Below are positions 1 to 8,133 of a DNA stretch of 59,736 bases, piece after piece; position 1 is the stretch's first letter, and every line of letters begins with the position of its first letter. The translations under genes and the position numbers were made by a program. Origin of the DNA: Oscillospiraceae bacterium (GTDB lineage: Bacteria > Bacillota > Clostridia > Oscillospirales > Oscillospiraceae). The notes beneath the pieces are model-generated. The model had not been told where the DNA came from. It ran no database searches and worked only from the letters and a program-made list of their open reading frames with translations. Location: contig CADAUZ010000021.1 of NCBI GenBank assembly GCA_902791215.1, positions 1 through 59,736 of the forward strand, written 5' to 3'.

Positions 1-115
1 TTAATGAATGACAACCTTTTGCTGAAAGTCATTTCTTGCTAATTCTGTTTTGCCAAGCCAACTTGGTAAATCATTCCTTTTTTATGAAACGCCCGTGTTT
101 GCCGCTGATTTGAGA

Positions 116-144
116 TTGACAAAACTATTCGGCTGATCTATAAT
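116..144 (+). promoter_or_regulatory. Consensus promoter of antisense RNA
   Basis: Perfect TTGACA (116-121), 17-bp spacer and perfect TATAAT (139-144). Transcription would start near 151 and run into the hairpin at 219-256. No ORF with a ribosome binding site follows, so the product is probably a short RNA. Confidence 0.85.
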
Positions 145-150
145 GAGGAT

Positions 151-256
151 GAAGAGCAAACCACGCACACGGTTAGCTCCTCGAGTTAGGTTTTTATAGT
201 AGTGGCTAATGCCACAAACAACCGTCACTTGTCGGGAGTGGCGGTTGCTTTTTTTG
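151..256 (+). ncRNA. Candidate type I antitoxin antisense RNA
   Basis: About 105 nt lie between the consensus promoter and a hairpin with a T-run. The interval contains a small stem (202-215, GTGGC/GCCAC) and the terminator stem. Its 3' half is antisense to the last codons and 3' UTR of the small peptide gene on the other strand (225-338). Convergent, overlapping transcripts are typical of Firmicutes type I toxin-antitoxin loci. The antitoxin role is inferred; the promoter, terminator and overlap are seen directly. Confidence 0.6.
219..256 (+). terminator. Hairpin terminator shared by convergent RNAs
   Basis: Stem AACCGTCAC/GTGGCGGTT with one G-T pair, followed on the plus strand by a seven-T run (249-255). 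Read on the minus strand the same stem lies at the 3' end of the small peptide gene. Confidence 0.75.
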
Positions 257-338
257 CGTGTTTAGCCTTTGCCTTCTTGGAAGTTTCCCTGACGATGATC
301 GTCACAGTCCACTTCCTTATGTGGAAGGTCAGACGCAT
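225..338 (-). CDS. 37-aa cationic peptide, candidate type I toxin
   Basis: ATG at 338 is preceded 6 nt upstream by GGGAGGTG (345-352), one of the best ribosome binding sites in the window. The peptide starts MRLTFHIRKWTVTIIV, so it has a short hydrophobic/aromatic core, then a Lys/Ala-rich tail (SKKAKAKHAKK). A longer frame reaches codon 407 but has no Shine-Dalgarno site. Its own promoter is at 426-454, giving an 80-nt leader. The overlapping antisense RNA suggests a type I toxin, but I do not recognise a named toxin family and the core is short for a membrane-spanning toxin. Confidence 0.55.
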   Translation of the reverse strand: MRLTFHIRKWTVTIIVRETSKKAKAKHAKKATATPDK

Positions 339-425
339 ACACATCACCTCCCCTCTTCGGAGAGATGGAACCAACCGCCTGCGTGTTTGTTGTTTACTCT
401 TCACCATCCCTTACGGGCGAGTCCT

Positions 426-454
426 ATATTACAGGAAAACCGTGCATTCGTCAA
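426..454 (-). promoter_or_regulatory. Promoter of the small peptide gene
   Basis: On the minus strand TTGACG (plus 449-454), 17-bp spacer, TAATAT (plus 426-431). It points at the 37-codon ORF, with a start near 419. Confidence 0.7.
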
Positions 455-480
455 TATCTGACATTTCTTTCCGCCCCGGC

Positions 481-509
481 TTGTGAAAAGCGCCGGTTGC
501 TGGTATACT
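481..509 (+). promoter_or_regulatory. Promoter of flavodoxin-like gene
   Basis: TTGTGA (481-486), 17-bp spacer and TATACT (504-509) with an extended TGG. It lies about 36 bp before the start codon at 545. Confidence 0.65.
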
Positions 510-544
510 GGATCCATACCTGACGAAACGGAGGCAGTAACCAC

Positions 545-1168
545 ATGAAAGTTCTGATGTTAAACGGCAGCCCCAAGGCCAAAGGGAACACCGCGCTCGC
601 GCTCGAAGAGATCGGAAAGCAGCTCAATACGGAAGGCATCGACTACGAGATCTTCCACATCGGCGGCGCGCCGGTGCGCGACTGCATCGGCTGCGGGCGG
701 TGTACGGACGAAGGCTGTGTCTTCGGCGCGGACGACGGCGTGAACGCCTTTATCGCCAAGGCGAAGGAGGCCGACGGCTTCATCTTCGGCACGCCCGTCT
801 ACTACGCCCACCCCAGCGGGCGCATCCTCTCCTTCCTCGACCGGGTGTTCTACAGCTCGTCCGAGATCTTCGCCCACAAGCCGGGCGCGGCGGTGGCCAT
901 CGCGCGGCGCGGCGGCACCACGGCCAGCTTCGACGTGCTGAACAAATACTTCGGCATTTCCCACATGCCCGTTCCCGGCTCCAACTACTGGAACATCGCC
1001 CACGGCCGCACCCCGGGCGAGGTGCGGTTTGACGAGGAGGGCCTGCGCACGATGCGCAATCTCGCGCGCAACATGGCCTGGATGCTCAAGTGTTTCGAGG
1101 CGGGCAAAAAGGCGGGCATCTCGCTGCCCGACACCGAGTCCGGCCCCATGACGCATTTTATCCGGTAA
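545..1168 (+). CDS. Flavodoxin family / NADPH-dependent FMN reductase
   Basis: 207 aa cytosolic flavoprotein. It begins with a beta strand and the FMN phosphate loop GSPKAKGNT (residues 9-17), then the motif CIGCGRC plus a further Cys (about residues 48-60) as in iron-sulfur-flavoprotein-like members of this family. GTPVYYAHPSG (about 87-97) is the second flavin-contacting loop. Such proteins use NAD(P)H to reduce FMN and then quinones, nitro compounds or unknown acceptors; the substrate cannot be read from sequence. GGAGG lies just before the ATG and the gene has its own promoter. Length is normal for the family. It is monocistronic, followed by a palindromic element. Confidence 0.9.
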   Translation: MKVLMLNGSPKAKGNTALALEEIGKQLNTEGIDYEIFHIGGAPVRDCIGCGRCTDEGCVFGADDGVNAFIAKAKEADGFIFGTPVYYAHPSGRILSFLDRVFYSSSEIFAHKPGAAVAIARRGGTTASFDVLNKYFGISHMPVPGSNYWNIAHGRTPGEVRFDEEGLRTMRNLARNMAWMLKCFEAGKKAGISLPDTESGPMTHFIR

Positions 1169-1188
1169 AACATACCACCAAAAAGAGG

Positions 1189-1274
1189 CCGTAGGGGCCG
1201 ATGCCCTCATCGGCCCGCCGTTAACCACTGTTGTACGTGGGTCGGCGGGTCGATCTGGGGATCGACCCCTACGG
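1189..1274. repeat. GTAGGGG palindromic element, copy 1
   Basis: Outer arms 1189-1202 (CCGTAGGGGCCGAT) and 1261-1274 (ATCGACCCCTACGG) pair with one mismatch. Inside are two further hairpins, 1196-1215 and 1247-1268. It sits between convergent genes, so it may also end transcription. Similar termini recur at 7950-8100, 11594-11747 and 42221-42402. Confidence 0.75.
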
Positions 1275-1298
1275 TCTTTCTGTATTTGTTTTACGCCT

Positions 1299-2927
1299 TT
1301 ACTTCACGTCGTCGTTGAACTCGCAGACGTAGCCGATGATGCCCTCGAACATGTAGGGGTAGTCGGCATAGGGGTCGTCGCGGTTGTCGTTGTAGGCCCA
1401 GGTGCCGTTGTTCTTCCAGAGCATGATGTAGTCCTCGGCCACTTGGTCGTTGCGGTCGATGTAGGTCGGCTCGCCTCTGGCCCAGAGGACATAGCCGTCG
1501 GTGAGGTCGGAGCCGTTTTCCCACTTTTCGACGCCGCCGACACGGTGCGCGCCGATCCAGACATAGGTCAGGCCCTGCTCGTCGCAAAGGCGCGTGATCT
1601 CGTTGAACTCGGCCTCATCGTTGATGACGGCGAGGTGCCCGCCGAGTCTCGTGCAGGCCGCGGCCGCTTTGGTCCAGCTCACGTTGTCCTTGATGACCTG
1701 GTAGCTGTGCTCGGGCGGGATCTCCTCGATCTCGGGAAGAATGCCGATGTCCATGGTGACACTGGGCCCGGGGACGGAGGTGTTGAAGTCCTCAAAGTGG
1801 ATCTGCTCCGGCGTGAGGGTGGGCGGCACGGCGGCATAGGGGTCCGCGCTCGCCTCGGTCGGTGTGGTCTGGAGCATGGGATCGGGCACGGTCCTGGCTT
1901 TCTCGAAATCCCGGAGCATGGCGTTCATGATGATCGCCACCATCACAAGCACCGCGCACAGCACGAGGATCACCGCAAGCGGTCTTCTTCTGCGCTTTTT
2001 CACCTCTTCTGCAATCTTCCTTTCTCTGCCTGTCTTGAGCTTGTACTGCACCGCAGGCGTGGCGTGGGCCGCGCTCTGCGACACCGTCACCGGCTGCAGC
2101 ACCCCGTCCTCCTCCAGCTTCGGGGCGGCGGGGGAAGCGGTGGTCTTCATCTTTTTGTTCAGCATATCCGCCTGCCCGTCCGAGATCACGTCCTTCTGCT
2201 GGGACTTGGGCGCGGACTTGGCTGCAGGCTTTGGCACGGGCTTGTAGACCTTCACGCCGTCCTCCGGCTCGCCGGAGGGCAGGACCTCGGCCTTCTCGAT
2301 GGCCGCATCCTCGTTCTTCTCGATGATGCCCACCATCATGCGCTCGACATCGTTGAGATCGCTGTCGGTCTTTTTGAAGATGGCCTCGGCACTCGGCACA
2401 CCGCCGGTGTAGAGGTTTTTCAGGCAGCTGTCCACCACGACGCGCAGCTCCTCAAGGGTCTGGTATCGCTCTGCGGGTTTGAAGCGGATGGACTTTTCGA
2501 TGATCGCGCCGAGTCGCCGTCCCGCGCTGTGGGGCGCTGCGGGGTTGCCGCCGCCCATGCGCTTGAGCTGGGCGTCCCGCTCCCCGGCGAAGGGAAGCTT
2601 TCCTCCGCTGACGGCGTAGTACATGAGAAGACCCACGGCGTACACGTCGGTCGCGGCGGACAGCTGTCCGTCCCAGTACTGCTCGGGCGCGATAAACTCC
2701 AGCTCCTGTCCCTGCCAGGGGCTTTTCCCGGCGGGGCCGACGGCGATGCGTCCGTCTGCGTCGATGCTGATATTGTCGGGATAGATGCCGCCCCTGCGGC
2801 CCCGGGAGCCGACTTCCGCCACCACAGTGCTGCACAGATCCGAGATGAACGCGCACAGCTCCTGCTTATCCATCTCCGCAAGCTTTTTTCCCAAAGCTTT
2901 TTCCGGTTCAAAGGAAGCGCCAGCCAT
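1299..2927 (-). CDS. Pseudokinase - TM - C-type-lectin fusion protein
   Basis: 542 aa. Residues about 40-170 match only the C-lobe of a Ser/Thr kinase: a degenerate catalytic loop (GGIYPDNI where HRDLKPEN is expected), no DFG, then a good activation-segment end IAPEQY (79-84) and helix F region ATDVYAVGLLMYY (92-104). The whole ATP-binding N-lobe is absent, so catalysis is unlikely. Residues 170-310 are a charged, Pro/Ala-rich linker. A single membrane span (about 316-338) follows a run of basic residues, putting the kinase-like part inside. The outer region (about 405-540) has C-type lectin fold features: WIGA, paired Cys, and a final YVCEF strand. It may sense an extracellular ligand; the partner is unknown. 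Confidence 0.8.
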   Translation of the reverse strand: MAGASFEPEKALGKKLAEMDKQELCAFISDLCSTVVAEVGSRGRRGGIYPDNISIDADGRIAVGPAGKSPWQGQELEFIAPEQYWDGQLSAATDVYAVGLLMYYAVSGGKLPFAGERDAQLKRMGGGNPAAPHSAGRRLGAIIEKSIRFKPAERYQTLEELRVVVDSCLKNLYTGGVPSAEAIFKKTDSDLNDVERMMVGIIEKNEDAAIEKAEVLPSGEPEDGVKVYKPVPKPAAKSAPKSQQKDVISDGQADMLNKKMKTTASPAAPKLEEDGVLQPVTVSQSAAHATPAVQYKLKTGRERKIAEEVKKRRRRPLAVILVLCAVLVMVAIIMNAMLRDFEKARTVPDPMLQTTPTEASADPYAAVPPTLTPEQIHFEDFNTSVPGPSVTMDIGILPEIEEIPPEHSYQVIKDNVSWTKAAAACTRLGGHLAVINDEAEFNEITRLCDEQGLTYVWIGAHRVGGVEKWENGSDLTDGYVLWARGEPTYIDRNDQVAEDYIMLWKNNGTWAYNDNRDDPYADYPYMFEGIIGYVCEFNDDVK

Positions 2928-2973
2928 ACTTTATTCCTCCAAGTTATTGCGAACAAGCTTTCTGTTTTTTGTT

Positions 2974-3002
2974 ATCGTAGCACAGCAAAAAAACGATGTC
3001 AA
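2974..3002 (-). promoter_or_regulatory. Promoter of pseudokinase-lectin gene
   Basis: Minus strand TTGACA (plus 2997-3002), 17-bp spacer, TACGAT (plus 2974-2979), 47 bp before the ATG at 2927. Confidence 0.6.
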
Positions 3003-3022
3003 CGGAAAAACCGCGCAATCCC

Positions 3023-4633
3023 TCATTTTTCCATGGAATCCGACAGGTTTTCAATTTCTTTTTCAAAGCGGATGAGGTCCTTGTTGGGCCTGCCTTCCAT
3101 AGATCTGCAGACACGCAGCAGCCGCTCCGCCGCCTTGACGAGGGCCTGGAACAGACGCGCCGCCTTGCCGGAGGGCGCGCTCTCCCTGCGCTCGCTGATG
3201 GGTCTGGGCTCGGCGATCACGTCGAACTCCCCGCGCAGCAGGTCAAAGCGTGTGCCGCTGTAGGGGGCGAAGGCATGATAGCCCAGCTCGTTATTAAGGC
3301 AGTTTACAAAGCTGTCGGCGGCCTCCGGGTCGCCGTGGTTTACAAAGATGAGCTCGGGCTTCTGCTCAAAGCCCTTGAGCCAGGCGATCAGGCCCATCTT
3401 GTCCGCATGCCCGCTCACGCCGGGCAGCACGTCGATCTCGGCGTTGACGCTGATGGTCTCGTTGAAAAGCTTGACCTCCCGGATACCGTCCACAAGGAGC
3501 CTGCCCAGCGTCCCCTCGGCCTGGTAGCCGACAAAGAGGATGCGGCACTCCGGGCGCCAGAGGTTGTGCTTCAAGTGGTGGCGGATGCGGCCCGCGTCGC
3601 ACATGCCGCTGGTGGAAAGGATGACCTTGGGGGTGCGGCTTAAGTTGATGGCCTGGGATTCGGCCTGCGAGACCGCCACCTCCAGCCCCGGGAAGAAGAT
3701 GGGGTTTACGCCAGAGCGGATGAGCTCCTGCATCCTGTCGTCCAGAAACTGGGTGTCGCACTGGAGGAAGATCGAGGTCGCCTCGACCGCCAGGGGGCTG
3801 TCCACATAGACCGGGAAATTGCCGTGCCCGGTGACAAGCCCGCGCTCCTTGACCTCGCGCAGGAAATACAGCATCTCCTGGGTGCGGCCCACGGCAAAGC
3901 ACGGGATGACCACGTTGCCGCCCTTATCGAAGGTCTCCTGGATGCGTGTTGCCAGGGCCTGCACGAAGTCCACGCGCTCATGGCTGTGGAGCCGATCGCC
4001 GTAGGTGGACTCGATGACCAGGTACTGCGCGTCCCTGACGAACTGGGGGTCTTTCAGGATGGGCTGGTCGCTGTTGCCCACGTCGCCGGAGAAGCAGAGC
4101 TTGCGCTCCTCGCCGTTTTCGTGCAGCCACACCTCGATGGCGGCGGAGCCGAGAAGGTGGCCCACGTCCGTCAGGCGTATGGAGACGCAGTCGTTGACCT
4201 GGATGACGGTGTTGTAGGCGCAGGGGATCATGTGGGTCATGATGCCCTCCACGTCGTCGAGGTCGTAAAGCGGCGTCACCGTCTCGCCGCCCGCGCGCTG
4301 GGCCTTGCGGGTCTTCCACTCGGCCTCCTGCATCTGGATGTTCGCCGAGTCGCGCAGCATGATGCCGCAAAGCTGCACGGTGGCGGCACTGGTGTAGACA
4401 TAGCCGCGAAAGCCCTGCTTCCATAGAAGCGGCAGCAGCCCCGCGTGGTCGATGTGCGCGTGGGTCAGCAGGACGAAGTCCAGCTCCTCGGGAGAAACCG
4501 GCAGGGGCGCGTTTTCAAACAGGTTTTTCCCCTGCTCCATGCCGTAGTCGACGACGCCGCGCTTGTCGCCGACCTCAAGATAGGTACAGCTGCCCGTGAC
4601 CTCATGGGCAGCGCCGAGAAAGGTTATTTTCAT
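3023..4633 (-). CDS. MBL-fold beta-CASP ribonuclease-like hydrolase
   Basis: 536 aa cytosolic metalloenzyme. The di-zinc site is complete: THAHIDHAG (about residues 57-65), VGHLLGS, and SGDVGNS. The later STYGDR and the C-terminal VSGHADKMG are the beta-CASP motifs found in RNA-processing members such as YsxN/TTHA0252-type nucleases and CPSF73. Length (about 450-550) fits. It lacks the C-terminal extension of RNase J. Likely an RNA endo/exonuclease of unknown target. The carbonic anhydrase gene ends 14 bp upstream, so the two are probably cotranscribed. Confidence 0.9.
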   Translation of the reverse strand: MKITFLGAAHEVTGSCTYLEVGDKRGVVDYGMEQGKNLFENAPLPVSPEELDFVLLTHAHIDHAGLLPLLWKQGFRGYVYTSAATVQLCGIMLRDSANIQMQEAEWKTRKAQRAGGETVTPLYDLDDVEGIMTHMIPCAYNTVIQVNDCVSIRLTDVGHLLGSAAIEVWLHENGEERKLCFSGDVGNSDQPILKDPQFVRDAQYLVIESTYGDRLHSHERVDFVQALATRIQETFDKGGNVVIPCFAVGRTQEMLYFLREVKERGLVTGHGNFPVYVDSPLAVEATSIFLQCDTQFLDDRMQELIRSGVNPIFFPGLEVAVSQAESQAINLSRTPKVILSTSGMCDAGRIRHHLKHNLWRPECRILFVGYQAEGTLGRLLVDGIREVKLFNETISVNAEIDVLPGVSGHADKMGLIAWLKGFEQKPELIFVNHGDPEAADSFVNCLNNELGYHAFAPYSGTRFDLLRGEFDVIAEPRPISERRESAPSGKAARLFQALVKAAERLLRVCRSMEGRPNKDLIRFEKEIENLSDSMEK

Positions 4634-4646
4634 TGCGTGTCCCTCC

Positions 4647-5195
4647 TTACAGCCAGTTTACTTCGCCGGTCCTGATATCGTAGACCGCGCCGCGGATCTC
4701 GAGATTTGCCGACGGGATCTCCGGGTGGTCACGGAAAGCGTGTCTGATGGTCTCCACGGCATGCTCTACGTTCAGGCGGCAGGCCGTGTCCGCATCCCGC
4801 TCTTTGCCCACGGCAAGCAGGATCTCGTCCGTGATGTACTGGATATAGCCCTCGCCCCCGCCGGAGAGAGCCGCCCCCACCGCGCCGCAGCCGGTGTGGC
4901 CCAGCACCAGGATCAGCGGGCAGTGCAGGTGGGCGGCCGCATACTCGATGCTGCCGAGCTGGTGCCGATCGAGGACGTTTCCCGCCACGCGTATGGTAAA
5001 GAGCTCCCCGATGCCCGCGTTGAAGATGGCCTCCGGGATCACGCGGGAGTCCGAGCAGGCAATGACGATGGCCTTCGGGTGCTGGCCGTTTTCGGCGGTC
5101 TCGTGCCGTACGGCCGCGGACACGTCGCCCGCCGCCTCCCCGGCGAGATAGCGGCGGTTGCCCGCGCACAGATGTTCGATCAGGGTGTGGTCCAT
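4647..5195 (-). CDS. Beta-class carbonic anhydrase
   Basis: 182 aa from the ATG at 5195, chosen because GGGAG sits 7-8 nt upstream; a longer frame to 5294 has no such site and its N-terminus is not family-like. Zinc ligands are visible: ACSDSRV (Cys plus Asp-Arg dyad) near residue 47 and the HTGCG motif (His, Cys) near 104. The enzyme interconverts CO2 and bicarbonate in the cytosol, supplying bicarbonate for carboxylation and pH control. It is followed closely by the beta-CASP gene. Confidence 0.93.
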   Translation of the reverse strand: MDHTLIEHLCAGNRRYLAGEAAGDVSAAVRHETAENGQHPKAIVIACSDSRVIPEAIFNAGIGELFTIRVAGNVLDRHQLGSIEYAAAHLHCPLILVLGHTGCGAVGAALSGGGEGYIQYITDEILLAVGKERDADTACRLNVEHAVETIRHAFRDHPEIPSANLEIRGAVYDIRTGEVNWL

Positions 5196-5621
5196 GGTAT
5201 CTGCTCCCTTCTTGAGAGATTTTCGGAAAGTGAAGTGGCGGTATCGCTTCGCGATCATGTAACGCGCATACCGGGTTTTCCACAGTTTCCACAACGCCTA
5301 CTGCTAAAGCTGCGTTAGGCTTTCCTTCGTTACGATAAGTTTTGTTACGTTGGGTTACGTTAGGTTCTGTCTCCGGAATGGATACAATCTGGATACAGGT
5401 ATGATATCATCGGCGCAAAACGGCTGCGGCATCATACGGAAACGGCAGAATTATAACAGACTTTTCACGCTTATTATACCATCTCACTGCCAAAAGAAAA
5501 GGAATTTTCTATCTTTGCGGAATTTTAAATTTTTCTGTACAAAAACAGAGAATAATATGTTATACTGGAATTTACAGTAGACAGCGCGCACATCCGCGTG
5601 CGTTGGGGAGGGCTTTCGGGA
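5196..5621. other. Intergenic, AT-richer, short GTTACG repeats
   Basis: About 425 bp without a supported gene. At 5330-5370 GTTACG-type hexamers occur three times close together. A TATACT (5561-5566) precedes the gene at 5622 but I see no good -35 box at 17 bp. Nothing else is recognisable. Confidence 0.5.
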
Positions 5622-7112
5622 ATGAATCGTATGGGGAAACATGTTTTCGCGTGGCTTTTGTGTCTGGCGCTGGTCTTCGCGCTGGCTGTGCCCGCCTTTG
5701 CCGAAGAGTTATCAACAAATCTTTCAACAGAGTTTTCAACAGCGTCGGAGCCTGCCGCCCCCGTCTTTGAGGGCAGCATCCTCGACAGCGCCGCCATCGA
5801 AAAAATGGTGGACGATTACCTTGCGCGCAAGGGCATCGGCAAGGACCGGGTGGGCATCGGCTTCTGCTACACCGCCACCGGGGACGAGTGGTTTCTAAAC
5901 CCCGACACCTGGTTCTACCCCGGCAGCATGTATAAGGTGCCGCTGATGATGATCCTCTCCGAGCGTCTGCGCGACGGTCAGATCGGCGAAGATACGCAGA
6001 TCGGCGGTCTGGACCTCGACACCGTATACAACTATGTCCTTGTCCATTCCAACAACGACTACGCCCACGCCGTGCGCCGCTTCCTCATCGACGGCCAGGG
6101 CGGGGACGAGATCTGGCGCAAGGAGGCCCAGCAGTACGCGCGCATCGATAAGTATGACGAGCGCTACATGCTCTACTGCTACTTCTCCCCCCGTTACATG
6201 ACCCAGGTCATGGAGACCCTCTATCACGACCCCGACCGCTTCCCCAAGGTGCTCGACTGTCTGCTCCAGGCCGAGCAGGGGCATTATTTCCGCCTGCCCG
6301 ACGAGATGCGCTCTTATGACGTGGCGCAGAAGTACGGCAGCTACATCGACAACGAAAACACCAACTGGAACCACACCACCGGCATCATCTATACCTCCAA
6401 TCCCTTCATCATCACGGTCATGACCAAGAACGTGGGCGGCTCCGAGCAGGTGATCGCGGACCTCGGCGTCCTGTTCAAGGACTACGCTCTGGGTTTGGAT
6501 GCCGAGCTTGAAGCCTTCCGCGCCGAGCAGGCCAGGGCCGAGCAGGAGCGCCTCGCCGCCGAGGAAGCGGCGCGTCAGGCCGCCGAGCAGGCGCTTGCGC
6601 CCCAGCAGACCCAGACTCAGCCGGGGTCACAGCCGCAGAGTGCCTCCCGGCCGAACGGGCCCGAGACCCTTCTGCAGACCAAGACGCCCGACCGGGCCGA
6701 GCGCGGCAATCGCGCGCTTATCAAGGTGCTGCTCATTTTGCTGATTGCGGCGATCCTGGGCGGCATCGCTTCCGTCATCATCATCAAGGAAAACGAGCGC
6801 AGACGCTATGAGTCCTACAAGCGCCGCTTTGCCGAGGAGATGCGCCGCGAGGCGCTGGAGCGCGAACAGGCAAGACAGCCGCAGGAGCGCCCGGCGGCAC
6901 GGCAGCCCGAACGCCCGGCGGCAAGACCCGCGCAGCCGGAGGCCCGTCCCCGCGCTGCGGCGCAGGCCCCGGCGCAGCGTCCGAGCCGTCCCGCTCCCGC
7001 CCCGGCTCAAGCACAGCGCCGTACCGAGGCCCCCATCCGGCCCCAGCCGCGGCAGAGCGAGCCGGTGACGTTCGACGAAGATCAATGGCTTCACGACGAG
7101 GAAGACGAATGA
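5622..7112 (+). CDS. Secreted class A beta-lactamase-like serine hydrolase, C-terminally anchored
   Basis: 496 aa. The ATG at 5622 follows GGGGAGG (5605-5611); a GTG at 5598 lies upstream of this site. A signal peptide (residues 1-28) ends in VPAFAEE. The catalytic domain has SMYK (102-105, the SxxK nucleophile motif) and SNN (143-145, equal to SDN). A long Gln/Ala-rich alpha helix follows, then one membrane span (about 366-388) and a cytosolic tail of about 100 residues rich in Pro, Ala, Arg and Gln. Family members act on penicillin-like or D,D-peptide substrates. This anchored form is more likely a cell-wall enzyme than a resistance factor. The next gene overlaps by ATGA. Confidence 0.8.
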   Translation: MNRMGKHVFAWLLCLALVFALAVPAFAEELSTNLSTEFSTASEPAAPVFEGSILDSAAIEKMVDDYLARKGIGKDRVGIGFCYTATGDEWFLNPDTWFYPGSMYKVPLMMILSERLRDGQIGEDTQIGGLDLDTVYNYVLVHSNNDYAHAVRRFLIDGQGGDEIWRKEAQQYARIDKYDERYMLYCYFSPRYMTQVMETLYHDPDRFPKVLDCLLQAEQGHYFRLPDEMRSYDVAQKYGSYIDNENTNWNHTTGIIYTSNPFIITVMTKNVGGSEQVIADLGVLFKDYALGLDAELEAFRAEQARAEQERLAAEEAARQAAEQALAPQQTQTQPGSQPQSASRPNGPETLLQTKTPDRAERGNRALIKVLLILLIAAILGGIASVIIIKENERRRYESYKRRFAEEMRREALEREQARQPQERPAARQPERPAARPAQPEARPRAAAQAPAQRPSRPAPAPAQAQRRTEAPIRPQPRQSEPVTFDEDQWLHDEEDE

Positions 7113-7915
7113 AACGCTTTCTTTGCATATTGCTTGTCCTGTGTATGCTGCTGCCCCTGGGCGGCTGCGGCAGGACGAGGTTCCGCTACGGCATCGACAC
7201 CGTGCAGGTGCTGGTACAGCAGGACTATTCCCTCGCCTTTCGCAACAATGACCCCCTCTACTTCTATGTGACGGCGGCACTGAGCGTGCTGGCCGCCGAG
7301 GGGCGGGTCGACCAGCTGGCAACCAAGTGGCTCGGAAGCGCCGCGCTCAACTATTCCAAGCAGGCCGACGCGCTCGAAAAGCTTGTCCCGCCCGAGCCGC
7401 AGGACCTCATCATCGGCCTTGATGTCAACTCCTTCCCCTTCTCCTATCTCTCCAACGGCGAGTACTGGGGCCTCGATGTGGAGCTTGCGATGGCCGTGTG
7501 CGAGAAGCTCGGCTGGACGCTTAAAATGCAGCCGATCGAGAAGGAAAACGTGTACGTGGAGCTCTCCTCCGGCAACATCGACGTGGCCTGGGGCGGCATC
7601 GCCCTGGACCCCGAGGAGGCCGCGTCCGGCAAGTACACCCAGTACGGCCCCTATATCCACAACGACATCGTTATCGCCACGCGAAACGGCTCGGCCGTGT
7701 GGAACAAGATGCGACTCGGCGGGCGGAAGATGTGCATGCCCTCCACCCCGGAGGCCCGCGCTGCCCTGGACACCGACCCGCGGCTCATCAAGCGCCTGGG
7801 CCAGATCACGCGCCTTGCCGGCGGCACCACCGAATGCTTCGAGTACCTCTATCAGGGCAAGTGCGACGTGGTGCTCACCGACAGCACCGCCGTGGATTAC
7901 TTCAACTGCCACTGA
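7109..7915 (+). CDS. Lipoprotein, family 3 solute-binding protein
   Basis: 268 aa. The ATG overlaps the previous stop (ATGA), which fixes the start. A lipoprotein signal ends at LPLGGC (Cys about residue 20). Residues about 100-268 resemble an amino-acid-type periplasmic binding protein: DLIIGLDVNSFPF, GLDVELAMAVCEKLG, and the SGNIDVAWGG segment. No permease or ATPase gene for an amino acid ABC transporter is adjacent, so it may be a sensor or a stand-alone binding subunit coupled to the upstream cell-wall enzyme. Confidence 0.85.
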   Translation: MKRFLCILLVLCMLLPLGGCGRTRFRYGIDTVQVLVQQDYSLAFRNNDPLYFYVTAALSVLAAEGRVDQLATKWLGSAALNYSKQADALEKLVPPEPQDLIIGLDVNSFPFSYLSNGEYWGLDVELAMAVCEKLGWTLKMQPIEKENVYVELSSGNIDVAWGGIALDPEEAASGKYTQYGPYIHNDIVIATRNGSAVWNKMRLGGRKMCMPSTPEARAALDTDPRLIKRLGQITRLAGGTTECFEYLYQGKCDVVLTDSTAVDYFNCH

Positions 7916-7949
7916 CTATAAACAGGCTGCGAAAAAGACACTGGGCATC

Positions 7950-8100
7950 GTAGGGGCTGACACCCTTGGCAGCCCGCGCGGTACAGACCCAAACAAGTCG
8001 AACAGCCCTTGGCGAAAACGTACAATGTTATGTATTCGCCGGGGGCAAACGCATGTTTCAGGCTTTCCTCTGCCGGGCCGCCGGGGGCGTCGGCCCCTGC
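7950..8100. repeat. GTAGGGG palindromic element, copy 2
   Basis: Left end GTAGGGGCTGACAC (7950-7963) and right end GCGTCGGCCCCTGC (8087-8100) are imperfect inverted repeats. It fills the gap between the solute-binding protein and the next operon. Contains no credible ORF. Confidence 0.6.
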
Positions 8101-8133
8101 GGTACAGATTATTATCAATACAAGGAAAAACGC

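Noticed and set aside
202-486. 94-aa plus-strand ORF across the antisense RNA
   Set aside because: It begins inside the RNA, has no ribosome binding site and crosses the terminator and the opposite gene.
1443-3263. 606-aa plus-strand ORF opposite the pseudokinase gene
   Set aside because: Shadow frame; it spans two opposite genes and a promoter and has no family features.
5196-5621. Riboswitch or RNA gene in the long gap before the beta-lactamase-like gene
   Set aside because: No recognisable conserved core and no strong terminator.
5622-7112. Acquired beta-lactamase resistance gene
   Set aside because: Membrane anchor, long cytosolic tail and operon with a solute-binding protein point to a native envelope function.
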